A DNA stretch of 64,000 nucleotides from Streptomyces fradiae ATCC 10745 = DSM 40063 (GCF_008704425.1 NZ_CP023696.1:916501-980500), one strand, 5' to 3'; shown: positions 40,150 to 48,306, counted from the first letter of the stretch. Numbers and translations: made by a program. The notes: generated from the sequence alone by a model not told the origin.

Positions 40150-40739
40150 ACCGCTCGGAGGTGCTCGGCCAGTGCGCGCCGGCCGGCCCGCATCATCAGG
40201 GCGTGGTTGGCGCGCAGCAGGGGCCGGGCGGGCAGGGCGAGCCGGCGCAGGAGGGGCGCGCGGGCGTGGACGTCCTGCTCGTACACGGCGAGGGTGCGGC
40301 GCGGGCCGTCGGGGGTGAGCGTCCAGCGGGCCCAGCCCTCCACGTCCCCGGTGAGGGCGGCTTCGAGGACGCGGGCGGCGGGGTCGCGGCGGCGCGCGGC
40401 GAGCGTGACGGTGAGGGTGTAGGGGACCGCCGAGCGGACGCGGGTGGTGACGGTGCCGTCGCCGGCGCGGCGGGCGGCGCGGACCTGCGGCCACCACCGG
40501 GGGTAGTGCTCGGGGTGCTCGAGGACGGCGTAGACGGCGGCGGGCGGCGCCGGCAGCGGCCAGCGGCTGCGGAAGCGGTAGTGGTGCCGCTCCGCGCCGG
40601 CCGTCCGGCGGGGGCTCTCGGCGCGGGTGCCTGTGCGCGTGCCTGCCGCGCGGAAGGCGCGGGCGGGGCGGCGGGGGCGGCCGGCGGGGGCGCCACGGCT
40701 TTCGCGGCCCTCTCCGTGCTCGCGGTCCTGTCCGTCCAT
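40146..40739 (-). CDS. SRPBCC-fold protein (polyketide cyclase/START-like)
   Basis: 197 residues to ATG 40739. The SRPBCC core runs from HHYRFRSRWPLPAPPAAVYAVL (about residue 51) to the end, with the typical HPEHYPRWWPQVRAARR segment after the first helix. The first 50 residues are Arg/Gly/Ala-rich without homology features, and no clear ribosome-binding site supports ATG 40739, so the true start could be downstream. It may bind a hydrophobic ligand. It sits exactly between the two tRNA-Val(CAC) genes. Confidence 0.72.
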   Translation of the reverse strand: MDGQDREHGEGRESRGAPAGRPRRPARAFRAAGTRTGTRAESPRRTAGAERHHYRFRSRWPLPAPPAAVYAVLEHPEHYPRWWPQVRAARRAGDGTVTTRVRSAVPYTLTVTLAARRRDPAARVLEAALTGDVEGWARWTLTPDGPRRTLAVYEQDVHARAPLLRRLALPARPLLRANHALMMRAGRRALAEHLRAV

Positions 40740-40772
40740 GGGGGACGTCTGCCGCGTACGCGGCCGGGTATG

Positions 40773-40809
40773 CCGAAGGCCCCGGAGATCATCTCTCCGG
40801 GGCCTTCGG
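40773..40809 (-). terminator. Terminator of the second tRNA-Val(CAC)
   Basis: 16-bp arms (CCGAAGGCCCCGGAGA and its complement) with a 5-nt loop, six bases downstream of the tRNA 3' end. Confidence 0.88.
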
Positions 40810-40815
40810 GCCGGG

Positions 40816-40890
40816 TGGTGGGCGATACTGGGTTCGAACCAGTGACCTCTTCGGTGTGAACGAAGCGCTCTCCCACTGAGCTAATCGCCC
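40816..40890 (-). tRNA. tRNA-Val (anticodon CAC), copy 2
   Basis: 75 bases with the CCA end encoded. It differs from copy 1 only in the D arm (GCTCAGTGGGAGAGC instead of GCTCAGCGGGAGAGC). A TAATGT -10-like hexamer lies at 40909-40904 on the minus strand. Confidence 0.97.
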
Positions 40891-40953
40891 GGGCGCACCG
40901 CAAACATTACCCCATGTCAGCGGGTGCCCTGACCAGGGACGGGAGCCCCGCCG

Positions 40954-41421
40954 TCAGACCGCGACCCTCCACGGCATCGCCAGGCCGAACTTCCACACGT
41001 AGACGGCGATCAAGGCGCCGGCGATGACGAGGCCGACGGCGGTGAGGATCATGTTGCGGCGGCGCACGCGCGGGTCGAGGGCGCGCTGCGCGGCTTCGGT
41101 GACCTTGCGCTTCGTCCAGCGCAGGACCAGCTGCGCCCAGACGAACTCGGTCGCCCAGATGGCCATCCCGGCGAAGATGACGAGCCAGCCCGGGCCCGGC
41201 AGCACGAGCATGAGCACGCCGACCACGACGACCGCGAGGCCGATGAGGAAGACCCCGGCCTGCCAGCCCATGTGCAGGGTGCGCCGGGCCTTGACGAAGG
41301 CGGGCGCCCGCGACCCGAGCGGCCGCTCCTCTCCGTTCGGGTAGTGCTCCACGTCCCCCGCCGCGGGCGCTCCGGTCGCCACCTGGGCGACCTTGCCCCG
41401 CTCGTCACTCTCCGCGCTCAT
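40954..41421 (-). CDS. PGPGW-family (TIGR02611) membrane protein
   Basis: 155 residues with about three TM helices. The first TM pair contains the diagnostic PGPGWLVIFAGMAI motif; a last TM (MILTAVGLVIAGALIAVYVW) follows. Function unknown; conserved upstream of ssgB in streptomycetes. A TAAGTT hexamer ends 7 bases before the ATG, which suggests a leaderless or near-leaderless message. Confidence 0.88.
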   Translation of the reverse strand: MSAESDERGKVAQVATGAPAAGDVEHYPNGEERPLGSRAPAFVKARRTLHMGWQAGVFLIGLAVVVVGVLMLVLPGPGWLVIFAGMAIWATEFVWAQLVLRWTKRKVTEAAQRALDPRVRRRNMILTAVGLVIAGALIAVYVWKFGLAMPWRVAV

Positions 41422-41534
41422 AAGGCCAAACTTACCCGACGGGCCGCCCGGCCGCCTTTGCTGAAAAAGGTCGGTTACCTGAGGTTACGCACCGCCGTTC
41501 GAGGTACCCAAGACACCGTAAAACGGTCAGAGGG

Positions 41535-41561
41535 GTTTACAACGGCACCGAAGGTGGGATG
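41535..41561 (+). promoter_or_regulatory. Candidate stress-sigma (SigH/SigB-type) promoter of ssgB
   Basis: GTTTAC, a 15-nt spacer, then GGGATG, close to the SigB/SigH-family consensus (GNNT, 14-16 nt, GGGTA). The predicted start is about 50 bases before the ssgB ATG. S. coelicolor ssgB has been reported to depend on sigma-H, which fits. Confidence 0.58.
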
Positions 41562-41619
41562 TCGATTTGGCCGACGTGCGAATCCCCGAGCGCACACTGA
41601 GCGAAAGGCCATGGCGCTT

Positions 41620-42033
41620 ATGAACACCACGGTCAGCTGCGAGCTGCACCTGCGCCTCGTTGTATCGAGCGAGTCCTCACTGCCTGTTCCGGCGGGCCTG
41701 CGGTATGACACGGCCGATCCCTATGCCGTGCACGCCACCTTCCACACCGGAGCCGAGGAGACGGTCGAGTGGGTCTTCGCCCGCGATCTTCTCGCCGAGG
41801 GGCTGCACCGCCCCACCGGAACCGGCGACGTCAGGGTCTGGCCGTCCCGCAGCCACGGTCAGGGCGTCGTCTGCATCGCCCTCAGCTCCCCGGAGGGCGA
41901 GGCGCTGCTGGAGGCCCCCGCGCGGGCCCTGGAGTCCTTCCTCAAGCGCACCGACGCGGCCGTGCCGCCCGGTACCGAGCACCGACACTTCGACCTGGAC
42001 ACGGAGCTCTCGCACATCCTCGCGGAGAGCTGA
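41620..42033 (+). CDS. ssgB: Sporulation-specific cell-division activator SsgB
   Basis: 137 residues from ATG 41620 (MNTTVSCELHLRLVVSSESS), the exact length I recall for SsgB; ATG 41611 would add three residues. The protein is a near-match to SsgB throughout, e.g. GLRYDTADPYAVHATFHTG and HRPTGTGDVRVWPSRSHGQG. SsgB recruits FtsZ to future septum sites in aerial hyphae together with SsgA. Its presence marks the genome as that of a sporulating actinomycete. Confidence 0.96.
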   Translation: MNTTVSCELHLRLVVSSESSLPVPAGLRYDTADPYAVHATFHTGAEETVEWVFARDLLAEGLHRPTGTGDVRVWPSRSHGQGVVCIALSSPEGEALLEAPARALESFLKRTDAAVPPGTEHRHFDLDTELSHILAES

Positions 42034-42051
42034 ACGGGACACAGGAGCCAT

Positions 42052-42084
42052 CCGGCGCCGTCCGACTCGGGGCGACGGCGCCGG
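42052..42084 (+). terminator. Terminator after ssgB
   Basis: 11-bp arms CCGGCGCCGTC and GACGGCGCCGG with an 11-nt loop, 18 bases after the ssgB stop. The remaining gap to 42411 holds only short repeats (acgtgccgggcggg twice near 42222) and a TAGAGT -10-like site at 42354. Confidence 0.72.
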
Positions 42085-42411
42085 GACACCCTTCCGCGGC
42101 CTTCGCACGGTGTGCGGGCGGCGGTCCGGTGGACAGGGTGGACGGGTACGCCGTCATCGCGCGTCGTCGCGGTGGCGGCGTACCCGTGTGCGCGGTCGCG
42201 GTCGGCGGGCGGGCGCCGGGTACGTGCCGGGCGGGAACGTGCCGGGCGGGGACGGACGGGCGGGCCGCGACAGGCGGGGCGGGCAGGGATGACGGGACCG
42301 GGAGGACCGGCCGGCGGCGGCGGGCGTCCGGCGGGGCCCCGAGGCGGAGCCGCTAGAGTCGACGGAATCCGTCGGGCGCCCGCCCGCGGCAGGCCAGGGA
42401 GCGGAAGAAGC

Positions 42412-42972
42412 GTGCTGATCCCCCACGACACCCGGATCGCCCTCGACACCGTCGTCGACCTGATGAACACCGCGCCGGAGGGCGGCCGCGGCGAGACCCT
42501 CGGGGACGTGCCGTCGCTGTACGCGTTCGTGGAGGGCCACCAGGTGAGCGGCGTCGGCGAGCTCGGGCCGCGCGACCTGCGGGCCGTGCAGGAGGTGCGG
42601 GACCGGTTCGCGGAGGTGTTCGCCGCGCCGGACGCCCGTACGGCCGCCGGGCTGATCAACCAGCTGGTCGCCGCCGCCGGCACCACGCCGCAGCTCACCG
42701 ACCACGACGGCTACGACTGGCACGTCCACTACTTCGCCCCCGGCGCCTCGGTCGCCGACCACCTCGCGGCCGACTGCGGCATGGCGCTGGCGTTCATCCT
42801 GGTGGCGGGCGAACGGGAGCGGCTGCGCCGCTGCGAGGCCCCCGACTGCCGCCGGGCCTTCGTGGACCTGTCCCGCAACCGCTCGCGCCGCTACTGCGAC
42901 AGCCGCACCTGCGGCAACCGGCTGCACGTGGCCGCCTACCGGGCGCGGCGCAAGGACGCGGCGGCCGGCTGA
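42412..42972 (+). CDS. CGNR zinc-finger protein (ABATE domain)
   Basis: 186 residues from GTG 42412. The N-terminal ABATE-like region (ALDTVVDLMNTAP onward) precedes the C-terminal CGNR zinc finger: CEAPDCRRAFVDLSRNRSRR, then YCDSRTCGNRLHVAAYRARR. The four Cys and the CGNR box are complete. Family members are thought to be stress-linked transcription regulators; the target is unknown. Confidence 0.92.
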   Translation: MLIPHDTRIALDTVVDLMNTAPEGGRGETLGDVPSLYAFVEGHQVSGVGELGPRDLRAVQEVRDRFAEVFAAPDARTAAGLINQLVAAAGTTPQLTDHDGYDWHVHYFAPGASVADHLAADCGMALAFILVAGERERLRRCEAPDCRRAFVDLSRNRSRRYCDSRTCGNRLHVAAYRARRKDAAAG

Positions 42973-43008
42973 CCGGACGCGCGGCGGGCGGCCTTCCGGC
43001 GAGCGGCC

Positions 43009-43176
43009 TCACAGCAGGAAGAGGTCGTGCAGCGACGCCATCAGGAGGAGCACGCCGATCACCGTCAGGAAGATCATGAGCGGTGGCTGGGAGAGCGCGA
43101 ACAGGCAGCCGCGCGCTTCTTCGGTGGGGGCGGGGTCCTGCCCCCGCGAGGTATCGAGCATCTCGGGGCCGATCAT
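43009..43176 (-). CDS. Small hydrophobic-tailed membrane protein (55 aa)
   Basis: 55 residues from ATG 43176 (MIGPEMLDTSRGQDPAPTEE) ending in one TM helix (LMIFLTVIGVLLLMASLHDL). A longer frame reaches 43419 but crosses repeats, so the short form is preferred. I do not recognise a family; the TM tail and position support a real gene only moderately. Confidence 0.5.
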   Translation of the reverse strand: MIGPEMLDTSRGQDPAPTEEARGCLFALSQPPLMIFLTVIGVLLLMASLHDLFLL

Positions 43177-43356
43177 GGCGCAGCCGATCGGCCGCCCCGG
43201 ACGCAACGGCCCCGGCAAACAGGGGCAGTTCACCGCAAACCCCGATCGAGCGCTGCCGCTCCGCCTCCCACCGCCACCCCTCGCGCCACCCTCGGGCCCC
43301 CTGGACCGCGCGTGGAGCCGAAGGGGCGCGCGGGTGCCGAGACGACATCCGCGCGC

Positions 43357-43428
43357 AGCGCCCGACGAAGGAGGGCCGAGCACGGAGGGCGGAGCGCCCG
43401 ACGAAGGAGGGCCGAGCACGGAGGGCGG
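43357..43428. repeat. Perfect 36-nt tandem duplication
   Basis: Two exact head-to-tail copies (43357-43392 and 43393-43428) of a unit starting AGCGCCCGACGAAGGAGGGC. There is no spacer, so it is not a CRISPR. Confidence 0.92.
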
Positions 43429-43526
43429 CTCGGCACCCGCTCACAGCGCCCCGGAGGCGCAACGCGCCGAACGAGGGGGGTCGGCTCGGCACCCGCCCAC
43501 CAGCCCCCGGAGGCGCAACGCGCCGA
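43426..43526. repeat. Imperfect ~44-nt direct repeat
   Basis: Two copies (43426-43470 and 43483-43526) begin GGCTCGGCACCCGC and end GGAGGCGCAACGCGCCGA. With the adjacent 36-nt duplication they fill the 43177-43543 gap, which holds no supported gene. Confidence 0.8.
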
Positions 43527-43543
43527 GAGAAGAGAGGGCCGGG

Positions 43544-43987
43544 TCAGATGCCGTGCTTCTTGAGGATGGCCTCGATCTCGCTGAAGTCGTCGGCGGGCGC
43601 GCCCGGGCCCGTGTCCGCGGCCTTGCGGCGCTTGCCGGGGTCCAGCGGCGGTCGAGCGGCTCCGGGCGCGGCCGCCGCCGGCCCCCCGGACCCGGCCGCG
43701 GCCGCACGGCGCTCCCGGCCCCCGGCGCCGCCCCGGCGCCGCTCGACCGCCCGCGTACCGGCGAACATCAGCCAGGACGCGCCGAGCAGGCCGAACCCGG
43801 CCCACGCCACCGGGCTGAAGGCCGTGCGGGCCAGCCATTCGACCGCCCCCGTCAGCACCAGGCCGAGCGGCACCAGCGCGTAGGCGGCGACGCGGACCGC
43901 GGCGAGGAACCGCCTGCGGTACGCGGTGATCGCCGCGATGCCCAGCCCCGCGGCGGCCACCGCGGAGCAGATCGTTTCGGCAAGCAT
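43544..43987 (-). CDS. Conserved two-to-three TM membrane protein
   Basis: 147 residues from ATG 43987 (MLAETICSAVAAAGLG), chosen because GGAGG lies five bases upstream; a further ATG at 44026 is less likely. Hydrophobic helices are visible at AETICSAVAAAGLGIAAITA, VRVAAYALVPLGLVLTGAV and PVAWAGFGLLGASWLMFAG. The C-terminal half is Ala/Gly/Arg/Pro-rich and ends in an amphipathic FSEIEAILKKHGI helix. Function unknown. Confidence 0.75.
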   Translation of the reverse strand: MLAETICSAVAAAGLGIAAITAYRRRFLAAVRVAAYALVPLGLVLTGAVEWLARTAFSPVAWAGFGLLGASWLMFAGTRAVERRRGGAGGRERRAAAAGSGGPAAAAPGAARPPLDPGKRRKAADTGPGAPADDFSEIEAILKKHGI

Positions 43988-44277
43988 CGGGTCCTCCACC
44001 GGCCCTGGACGCCATGTCTCTTCCATCCTGCATCGTCCGGGCGCCCTCGGGCCACGGCCGGAGGCGGGCCGCGCCCGATCTCCGGGAGATCTCCGGGACT
44101 TCCCTGGTACTCCCCCAGGGATTCGCCAGGGGGACTCGCCCGGGTGGCCGCGGGTGTGCGAGGGGCGCGCCGGGCGGTGTGCGGGCTTTCGGGGCGCTTG
44201 CGGAGGCGCCTCGCGGGCGGCGCCGGTGCCCCCGGCCGGGTTGGGGCGGCGGTGGCGGGGCTGGGAGACTGGCCCCC
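43988..44277. other. Intergenic region before the DsbA-like gene
   Basis: 290 bases with no gene. It contains the palindrome GATCTCCGGGAGATC and the overlapping GGAGATCTCC near 44077-44095. A GAGACT hexamer (44265-44270) sits at a -10 distance for a leaderless start at ATG 44278. Confidence 0.4.
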
Positions 44278-44799
44278 ATGAACGACTCCACCACCGACCC
44301 CACCGCCCGCCCCGTCGTCCTCGACGTCTGGTGCGAGCTGCAGTGCCCCGACTGCCGGACCGCGCTGGAGGACCTGCGCGCCCTGCGGGACCGCTACGGC
44401 GACCGGCTGGAGGTGCGGCTGCGCCACTTCCCGCTGGAGAAGCACAAGCACGCGTACGCCGCCGCGCAGGCCGCCGAGGAGGCCCTGGCGCAGGGCGCGG
44501 GCTGGCCGTATGTGGAGCGGGTCCTCGGGGGCGTGGCGGAGCTGGACGCGCGGGGCGAGGCGTACCTGCTCCAGGTGGCGCGGGAACTGGGTCTGGACGA
44601 CGAGGAGTTCGACACCGCGCTCATCGACGGGCGGCACCTGCTGGCGGTCGACGCCGACCAGGCCGAGGGCAAGGCCATCGGCGTGACCGGCACCCCGACC
44701 TACGTGATCGGCGGCGAGCGGCTGGACGGCGGCAAGAGCCAGGAGGGCCTGCGCGCCCGCGTCGAGGAGATCGCCGACCGGCTGCTGGCCGGCGGCTGA
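44278..44799 (+). CDS. DsbA-family thioredoxin-fold protein, cytoplasmic
   Basis: 173 residues. The redox motif is CPDC in VWCELQCPDCRTALEDLRAL, followed by the all-helical insertion and the cis-Pro loop in GVTGTPTYVIGGERLDG, as in DsbA/FrnE-like proteins. There is no signal peptide, so it acts in the cytoplasm, perhaps with mycothiol. It is convergent with the double-GNAT gene. Confidence 0.88.
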   Translation: MNDSTTDPTARPVVLDVWCELQCPDCRTALEDLRALRDRYGDRLEVRLRHFPLEKHKHAYAAAQAAEEALAQGAGWPYVERVLGGVAELDARGEAYLLQVARELGLDDEEFDTALIDGRHLLAVDADQAEGKAIGVTGTPTYVIGGERLDGGKSQEGLRARVEEIADRLLAGG

Positions 44800-44804
44800 C
44801 CCGC

Positions 44805-44854
44805 CGCGCCGGGGGGCGGGCCCCGGGACTCGCGGGGCCGCGCACCCCGGCGCG
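44805..44854. terminator. Probable bidirectional terminator
   Basis: Outer 10-bp arms CGCGCCGGGG (44805-44814) and CCCCGGCGCG (44845-44854) enclose further G/C-rich pairing. It lies between the convergent DsbA-like gene and the GNAT gene. Confidence 0.5.
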
Positions 44855-45661
44855 TCAGTACAGGGTCTTCTCGAGGTCCGTGAGCAGCGGCCGGTAGCCG
44901 AGCGACGCGTAGAGCGCGCGGGCCGGGGCGTTGCCCGGGTCCACCCGCAGGACGAGCCGGCCGCCGCCCGCGTCGCGTACGACGCGCTCGGCGAAGCGCA
45001 TCAGCCGGCGGCCGTGGCCCCGGCCGCGCTCGGACGCGGCGACGGCGACCTCCCACACGTACGGCACCCGCTCCCCCGTCGGCAGGTCGCGCCATCCGGT
45101 CCACAGGTGGCCGATCCGGGTGCCGTCGCGCACCGCGACGTGGAGCCGGGTGCCGTCGGTGGCGGGGCCGTCGGGGAGCAGCGCGGCGCGGCCCGGTTCG
45201 GCGGCGATCCAGGCGGCGGCCTCCGCGTCCGTCATGGCCCGGATCCCCACCCCGCCGGGCACGGGCCCCTCCGGATCGGCCGGATCGGCCGGATCGGCGC
45301 CGTCCACCGGGCCGAGGTCCTTGGCGAGGACGTGGCCCGTCTCGACGTACCCGAGGGCGCCGGCGAGGCGGCGGGCGGCGTGGGCGCCGGCGGGCACGCT
45401 GACCCGTATCCGCTCGCAGCGCCAGCCGCGCAGCACCTCCTCGGCGGCGAGCGCGGCGACGGTGCCCCGGCCGCGCCCGCGGTCCGCCTCGTCCACCCGC
45501 AGGTCGCTGATGGTGCCGAGGGGGCGGCCGGGCGCGGGGAGCGTGGCGACGCGGACGGCGCCGACGGGACGGCTGTTGACGCACACCTCGTAGGAGCGCG
45601 CCAGGGTGCCGTCGTCGGCCTGCTGGAGCGGCCCGGACGGCCGCAGGGTGGTGGTCATCAC
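44855..45661 (-). CDS. Tandem-GNAT N-acetyltransferase
   Basis: 268 residues from GTG 45661 (ATG 45658 equally possible). Two GNAT domains are fused: the first has acetyl-CoA motif A as DLRVDEADRGRGRGTVAALA, the second as VAVAASERGRGHGRRLMRFA, with NAPARALYASLGYRP near the end. A GADPADPADPEGP linker, encoded by a 9-nt repeat (ggatcggcc, near 45271-45298), joins them. The substrate is not predictable. Confidence 0.86.
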   Translation of the reverse strand: MMTTTLRPSGPLQQADDGTLARSYEVCVNSRPVGAVRVATLPAPGRPLGTISDLRVDEADRGRGRGTVAALAAEEVLRGWRCERIRVSVPAGAHAARRLAGALGYVETGHVLAKDLGPVDGADPADPADPEGPVPGGVGIRAMTDAEAAAWIAAEPGRAALLPDGPATDGTRLHVAVRDGTRIGHLWTGWRDLPTGERVPYVWEVAVAASERGRGHGRRLMRFAERVVRDAGGGRLVLRVDPGNAPARALYASLGYRPLLTDLEKTLY

Positions 45662-45701
45662 CGGTTACCTACCCACCGCGCGGCCCCGGACCATCACCGC
45701 T

Positions 45702-46514
45702 TCACATCGCGGCGGCCCGCTCGGCGAAGAGCCGCATGGCCTTGGTGGTGACCGGGCCGGGCGCGGTGCCCAGCTCGCGGCCGTCCACCCGGTGGACGGC
45801 CTGGACGTCGCGCAGCGTGGAGGTCAGGAAGACCTCGTCGGCCGTGCGCAGCACGTCCATGGGGAGGTCGGTCTCCTGGGCGCCGGTCCACTCGACGGCG
45901 AGGTGCCGGGTGATCCCGGCGAGGCAGCCGGAGGACAGCGGCGGGGTGTGGATCCGGCCGTCGACGACGACGAAGACGTTGGAGCCGGTCCCCTCGCAGA
46001 GCCGGCCGACCGTGTTGGCGAACAGCGCCTCGGACGCCCCCTGGCGGTGGGCGTGGGCGAGGGCGACGACGTTCTCCGCGTACGAGGTGGTCTTCAGGCC
46101 CGTGAGGGCGCCGCGCTCGTTGCGGGTCCAGGGGACGGTGACGACCGCGGTCGTGTCGGGGCGGGGGGCGGTCTCGCCGAGGGCGACGAAGAGGCTGGGG
46201 CCCGCGTCGCCCCGGTCGGAGCCGAGCGGGGAGAGCCCGCCGGTGTACGTGACGCGCAGCCGGCCGAGCCGGACCGGGTTGGCCTCCACGACGGCGGCGC
46301 ACGCGCGGCGCACCTCGTCCAGGTCCGGGTCGGGCAGGCCGAGCCCGCGCGCGGAGCGGACGAGCCGGTCGAGGTGGAGGTCGAGGGCGAAGGGCCGGCC
46401 GTCGACGGTCTTGAGCGTCTCGAAGACGCCGTCGCCCACGGTCAGGCCGTGGTCCAGGACGGAGATCGTCGCAGCGTCCGCGTCCCGCAGTTCGCCGTTG
46501 ACCCACAGCTTCAT
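45702..46514 (-). CDS. pabC: Aminodeoxychorismate lyase-type class IV aminotransferase (PabC)
   Basis: 270 residues. The PLP fold-type IV features are TVGDGVFETLKTVDGRPFAL and the Lys in LTGLKTTSYAENV; ANTVGRLCEGTGSNVFVVVDG is the typical second block. Two bases downstream of pabB, so the pair should convert chorismate to p-aminobenzoate. A D-amino-acid or branched-chain transaminase role is the alternative. Confidence 0.86.
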   Translation of the reverse strand: MKLWVNGELRDADAATISVLDHGLTVGDGVFETLKTVDGRPFALDLHLDRLVRSARGLGLPDPDLDEVRRACAAVVEANPVRLGRLRVTYTGGLSPLGSDRGDAGPSLFVALGETAPRPDTTAVVTVPWTRNERGALTGLKTTSYAENVVALAHAHRQGASEALFANTVGRLCEGTGSNVFVVVDGRIHTPPLSSGCLAGITRHLAVEWTGAQETDLPMDVLRTADEVFLTSTLRDVQAVHRVDGRELGTAPGPVTTKAMRLFAERAAAM

Positions 46515-46516
46515 CG

Positions 46517-47572
46517 TCAGATGGTCCTTCCGCTCCCGCTCGCCTCGTACAGGCCCGACGCTACCGCGAGGAGGCGCGCCGCCTTCAGCTCGGTCTCCTC
46601 CCACTCCCGCTCCGGGTCCGAGCCCCAGGTGATGCCCGCGCCGGTGCCGAACCGCAGGACGCCCCGGTGCTCGCGCCGGTCGATCCAGAAGGTGCGGATG
46701 CCGACGGCCAGCTCGCCGGTGCGCCGGTCGGCGTCGACCCAGCCGATGCCGCCGCAGTACGGGCCGCGGGGCGCCGTCTCCAGTTCGCCGATGATCCGAA
46801 GGGCGCTGGACTTGGGGGCCCCGGTGACGGAGCCGGGCGGGAAGGTGGCGGCCAGCAGGCCGGGCCAGCCCTCCCCGGGGCCCAGCTCGCCGCGCACGGT
46901 GGAGACGAGGTGGACGAGGCCGGGGTGGGGTTCGACGGCGCAGAGCCTCGGGACGGTGACGCTGCCGGTGGCGCAGACGCGGCCGAGGTCGTTGCGGACC
47001 AGGTCGACGATCATGACGTTCTCGGCGTGGTCCTTCTCCAGCAGGTCCTCGGGGGTCCTGCCGGTGCCCTTGATGGGACCGGACTCGACGGTGGCGCCGT
47101 CGCGGCGCAGGTACAGCTCGGGGGAGGCGGTGGCGATCTCCACGCCGTGCGCGGGGAGGCGGATCGTTCCTGCATAGGGGGCGGGGTTGCCGCGGGCCAG
47201 CAGGGCGGTGAGGGCGTCCACGTCGGCGGTGCCGGCCGGGAGCGGCGCGGACAGGACGCGGCAGAGGTTCGCCTGGTACACCTCGCCGGCCGCGATGTAC
47301 GCGCGGATGCGGCGGACGCCCGCGGTGTACGCCTCGCGGTCGAGCGACGACGTCCAGTCGCCGGCGGCGGGCCCGCGCCAGCGGCCGGGCACCGGCGCGG
47401 GCACCGGGTCGGGGCGGACGTCTCCGAAGCGGGCGCAGGTGAGGCGGCCCTCGAAGTCGGCGGCGACGGCCCAGAACCCGGAGGACTCCAGGGCCTCCGG
47501 ATCGCTGGTGACGTCCCGCAGGTCGGTGGCGAGGAGCCCGCCGAAGCGGGCCAGAGGAGCGAGGTCGTACAC
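46517..47572 (-). CDS. pabB: Chorismate-binding enzyme, aminodeoxychorismate synthase component I
   Basis: 351 residues from GTG 47572; no strong ribosome-binding site is visible. The chorismate-binding domain carries VESGPIKGTGRTPEDLL (the PIKGT motif of PabB), LVRNDLGRVC, and FPPGSVTGAPKSSALRII. The N-terminal domain is short, which fits PabB more than TrpE. The glutaminase subunit is not here. Operon with pabC. Confidence 0.9.
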   Translation of the reverse strand: MYDLAPLARFGGLLATDLRDVTSDPEALESSGFWAVAADFEGRLTCARFGDVRPDPVPAPVPGRWRGPAAGDWTSSLDREAYTAGVRRIRAYIAAGEVYQANLCRVLSAPLPAGTADVDALTALLARGNPAPYAGTIRLPAHGVEIATASPELYLRRDGATVESGPIKGTGRTPEDLLEKDHAENVMIVDLVRNDLGRVCATGSVTVPRLCAVEPHPGLVHLVSTVRGELGPGEGWPGLLAATFPPGSVTGAPKSSALRIIGELETAPRGPYCGGIGWVDADRRTGELAVGIRTFWIDRREHRGVLRFGTGAGITWGSDPEREWEETELKAARLLAVASGLYEASGSGRTI

Positions 47573-47832
47573 GCTGCGAGTGTAGGGCGGCCGGGGCGGC
47601 CCGACCGCCGGGCGGGGGCGCCGGGCCGCGTGGGCCGCCCCCGCCCGCTCCCGCCCGTGACCGTGCGGGGGCGGTATGGCGCGGGGCGGCTCGGGGCGGA
47701 CCCGCGGTGGGGGCCGGTTCGGCGGCACGGGGGCCGCGGACGCGCCGCGTGAGGGCCACGGGCGGGGGCGCCGCGGGGGGCGGGGGCGGGGCCTGCGGGA
47801 CGGCGGGTGCAGCACGCTGCGGAAACGCGTTT

Positions 47833-47860
47833 TTGTGCTGGCCCGGGAATCCGCTAGAGT
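47833..47860 (+). promoter_or_regulatory. Promoter of the tRNA Gly-Cys-Val operon
   Basis: -35 TTGTGC, a 16-nt spacer and -10 TAGAGT, ending 42 bases before tRNA-Gly. The 330-nt gap 47573-47902 otherwise contains no gene. Confidence 0.65.
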
Positions 47861-47902
47861 TCAACACGTCGCCGGGACGCGCAAGCGGACCGGAAACGAC
47901 AG

Positions 47903-47975
47903 GCGGACGTGGCTCAGTTGGTAGAGCATCACCTTGCCAAGGTGAGGGTCGCGAGTTCGAATCTCGTCGTCCGCT
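47903..47975 (+). tRNA. tRNA-Gly (anticodon GCC)
   Basis: 73 bases; acceptor GCGGACG/CGTCCGC, anticodon loop TTGCCAA in a TCACC/GGTGA stem, T-loop GTTCGAATC. CCA is not encoded. Confidence 0.97.
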
Positions 47976-48010
47976 CGAACGTGGGGGATCTTCCCGACCC
48001 CCGCACTCCT

Positions 48011-48084
48011 GGTGGAGTGGCCGAGAGGCGAGGCAACGGCCTGCAAAGCCGTCTACACGGGTTCAAATCCCGTCTCCACCTCCA
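48011..48084 (+). tRNA. tRNA-Cys (anticodon GCA)
   Basis: Acceptor GGTGGAG/CTCCACC, anticodon stem ACGGC/GCCGT enclosing CTGCAAA, T-loop GGTTCAAATCC. The CCA end is encoded. Confidence 0.97.
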
Positions 48085-48085
48085 A

Positions 48086-48157
48086 GGACGATTAGCTCAG
48101 CGGGAGAGCGCTTCCCTGACACGGAAGAGGTCACTGGTTCAATCCCAGTATCGTCCA
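48086..48157 (+). tRNA. tRNA-Val (anticodon GAC), copy 1
   Basis: 72 bases; acceptor GGACGAT/ATCGTCC, anticodon loop CTGACAC in a CTTCC/GGAAG stem. It starts one base after the tRNA-Cys CCA end. Confidence 0.97.
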
Positions 48158-48186
48158 CTGAAACCGCTGGTAGCAGCGGCTTCCCC

Positions 48187-48258
48187 GCGCGATTAGCTCA
48201 GCGGGAGAGCGCTTCCCTGACACGGAAGAGGTCACTGGTTCAATCCCAGTATCGCGCA
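48187..48258 (+). tRNA. tRNA-Val (anticodon GAC), copy 2
   Basis: Identical to copies 1 and 3 except for the acceptor stem, GCGCGAT/ATCGCGC. Both changes (pairs 2-71 and 3-70) are compensated. Confidence 0.96.
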
Positions 48259-48306
48259 CGCAGTGCCCACGGATCCGTACGCACCGTCACGGATCGGTGG
48301 TCCCGA

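Noticed and set aside
43009-43419. 136-codon version of the small membrane protein
   Set aside because: The extra N-terminal residues are translated repeats, so the 55-residue form from 43176 is preferred.
43357-43428. CRISPR array
   Set aside because: The 36-nt copies are directly adjacent with no spacer and number only two.
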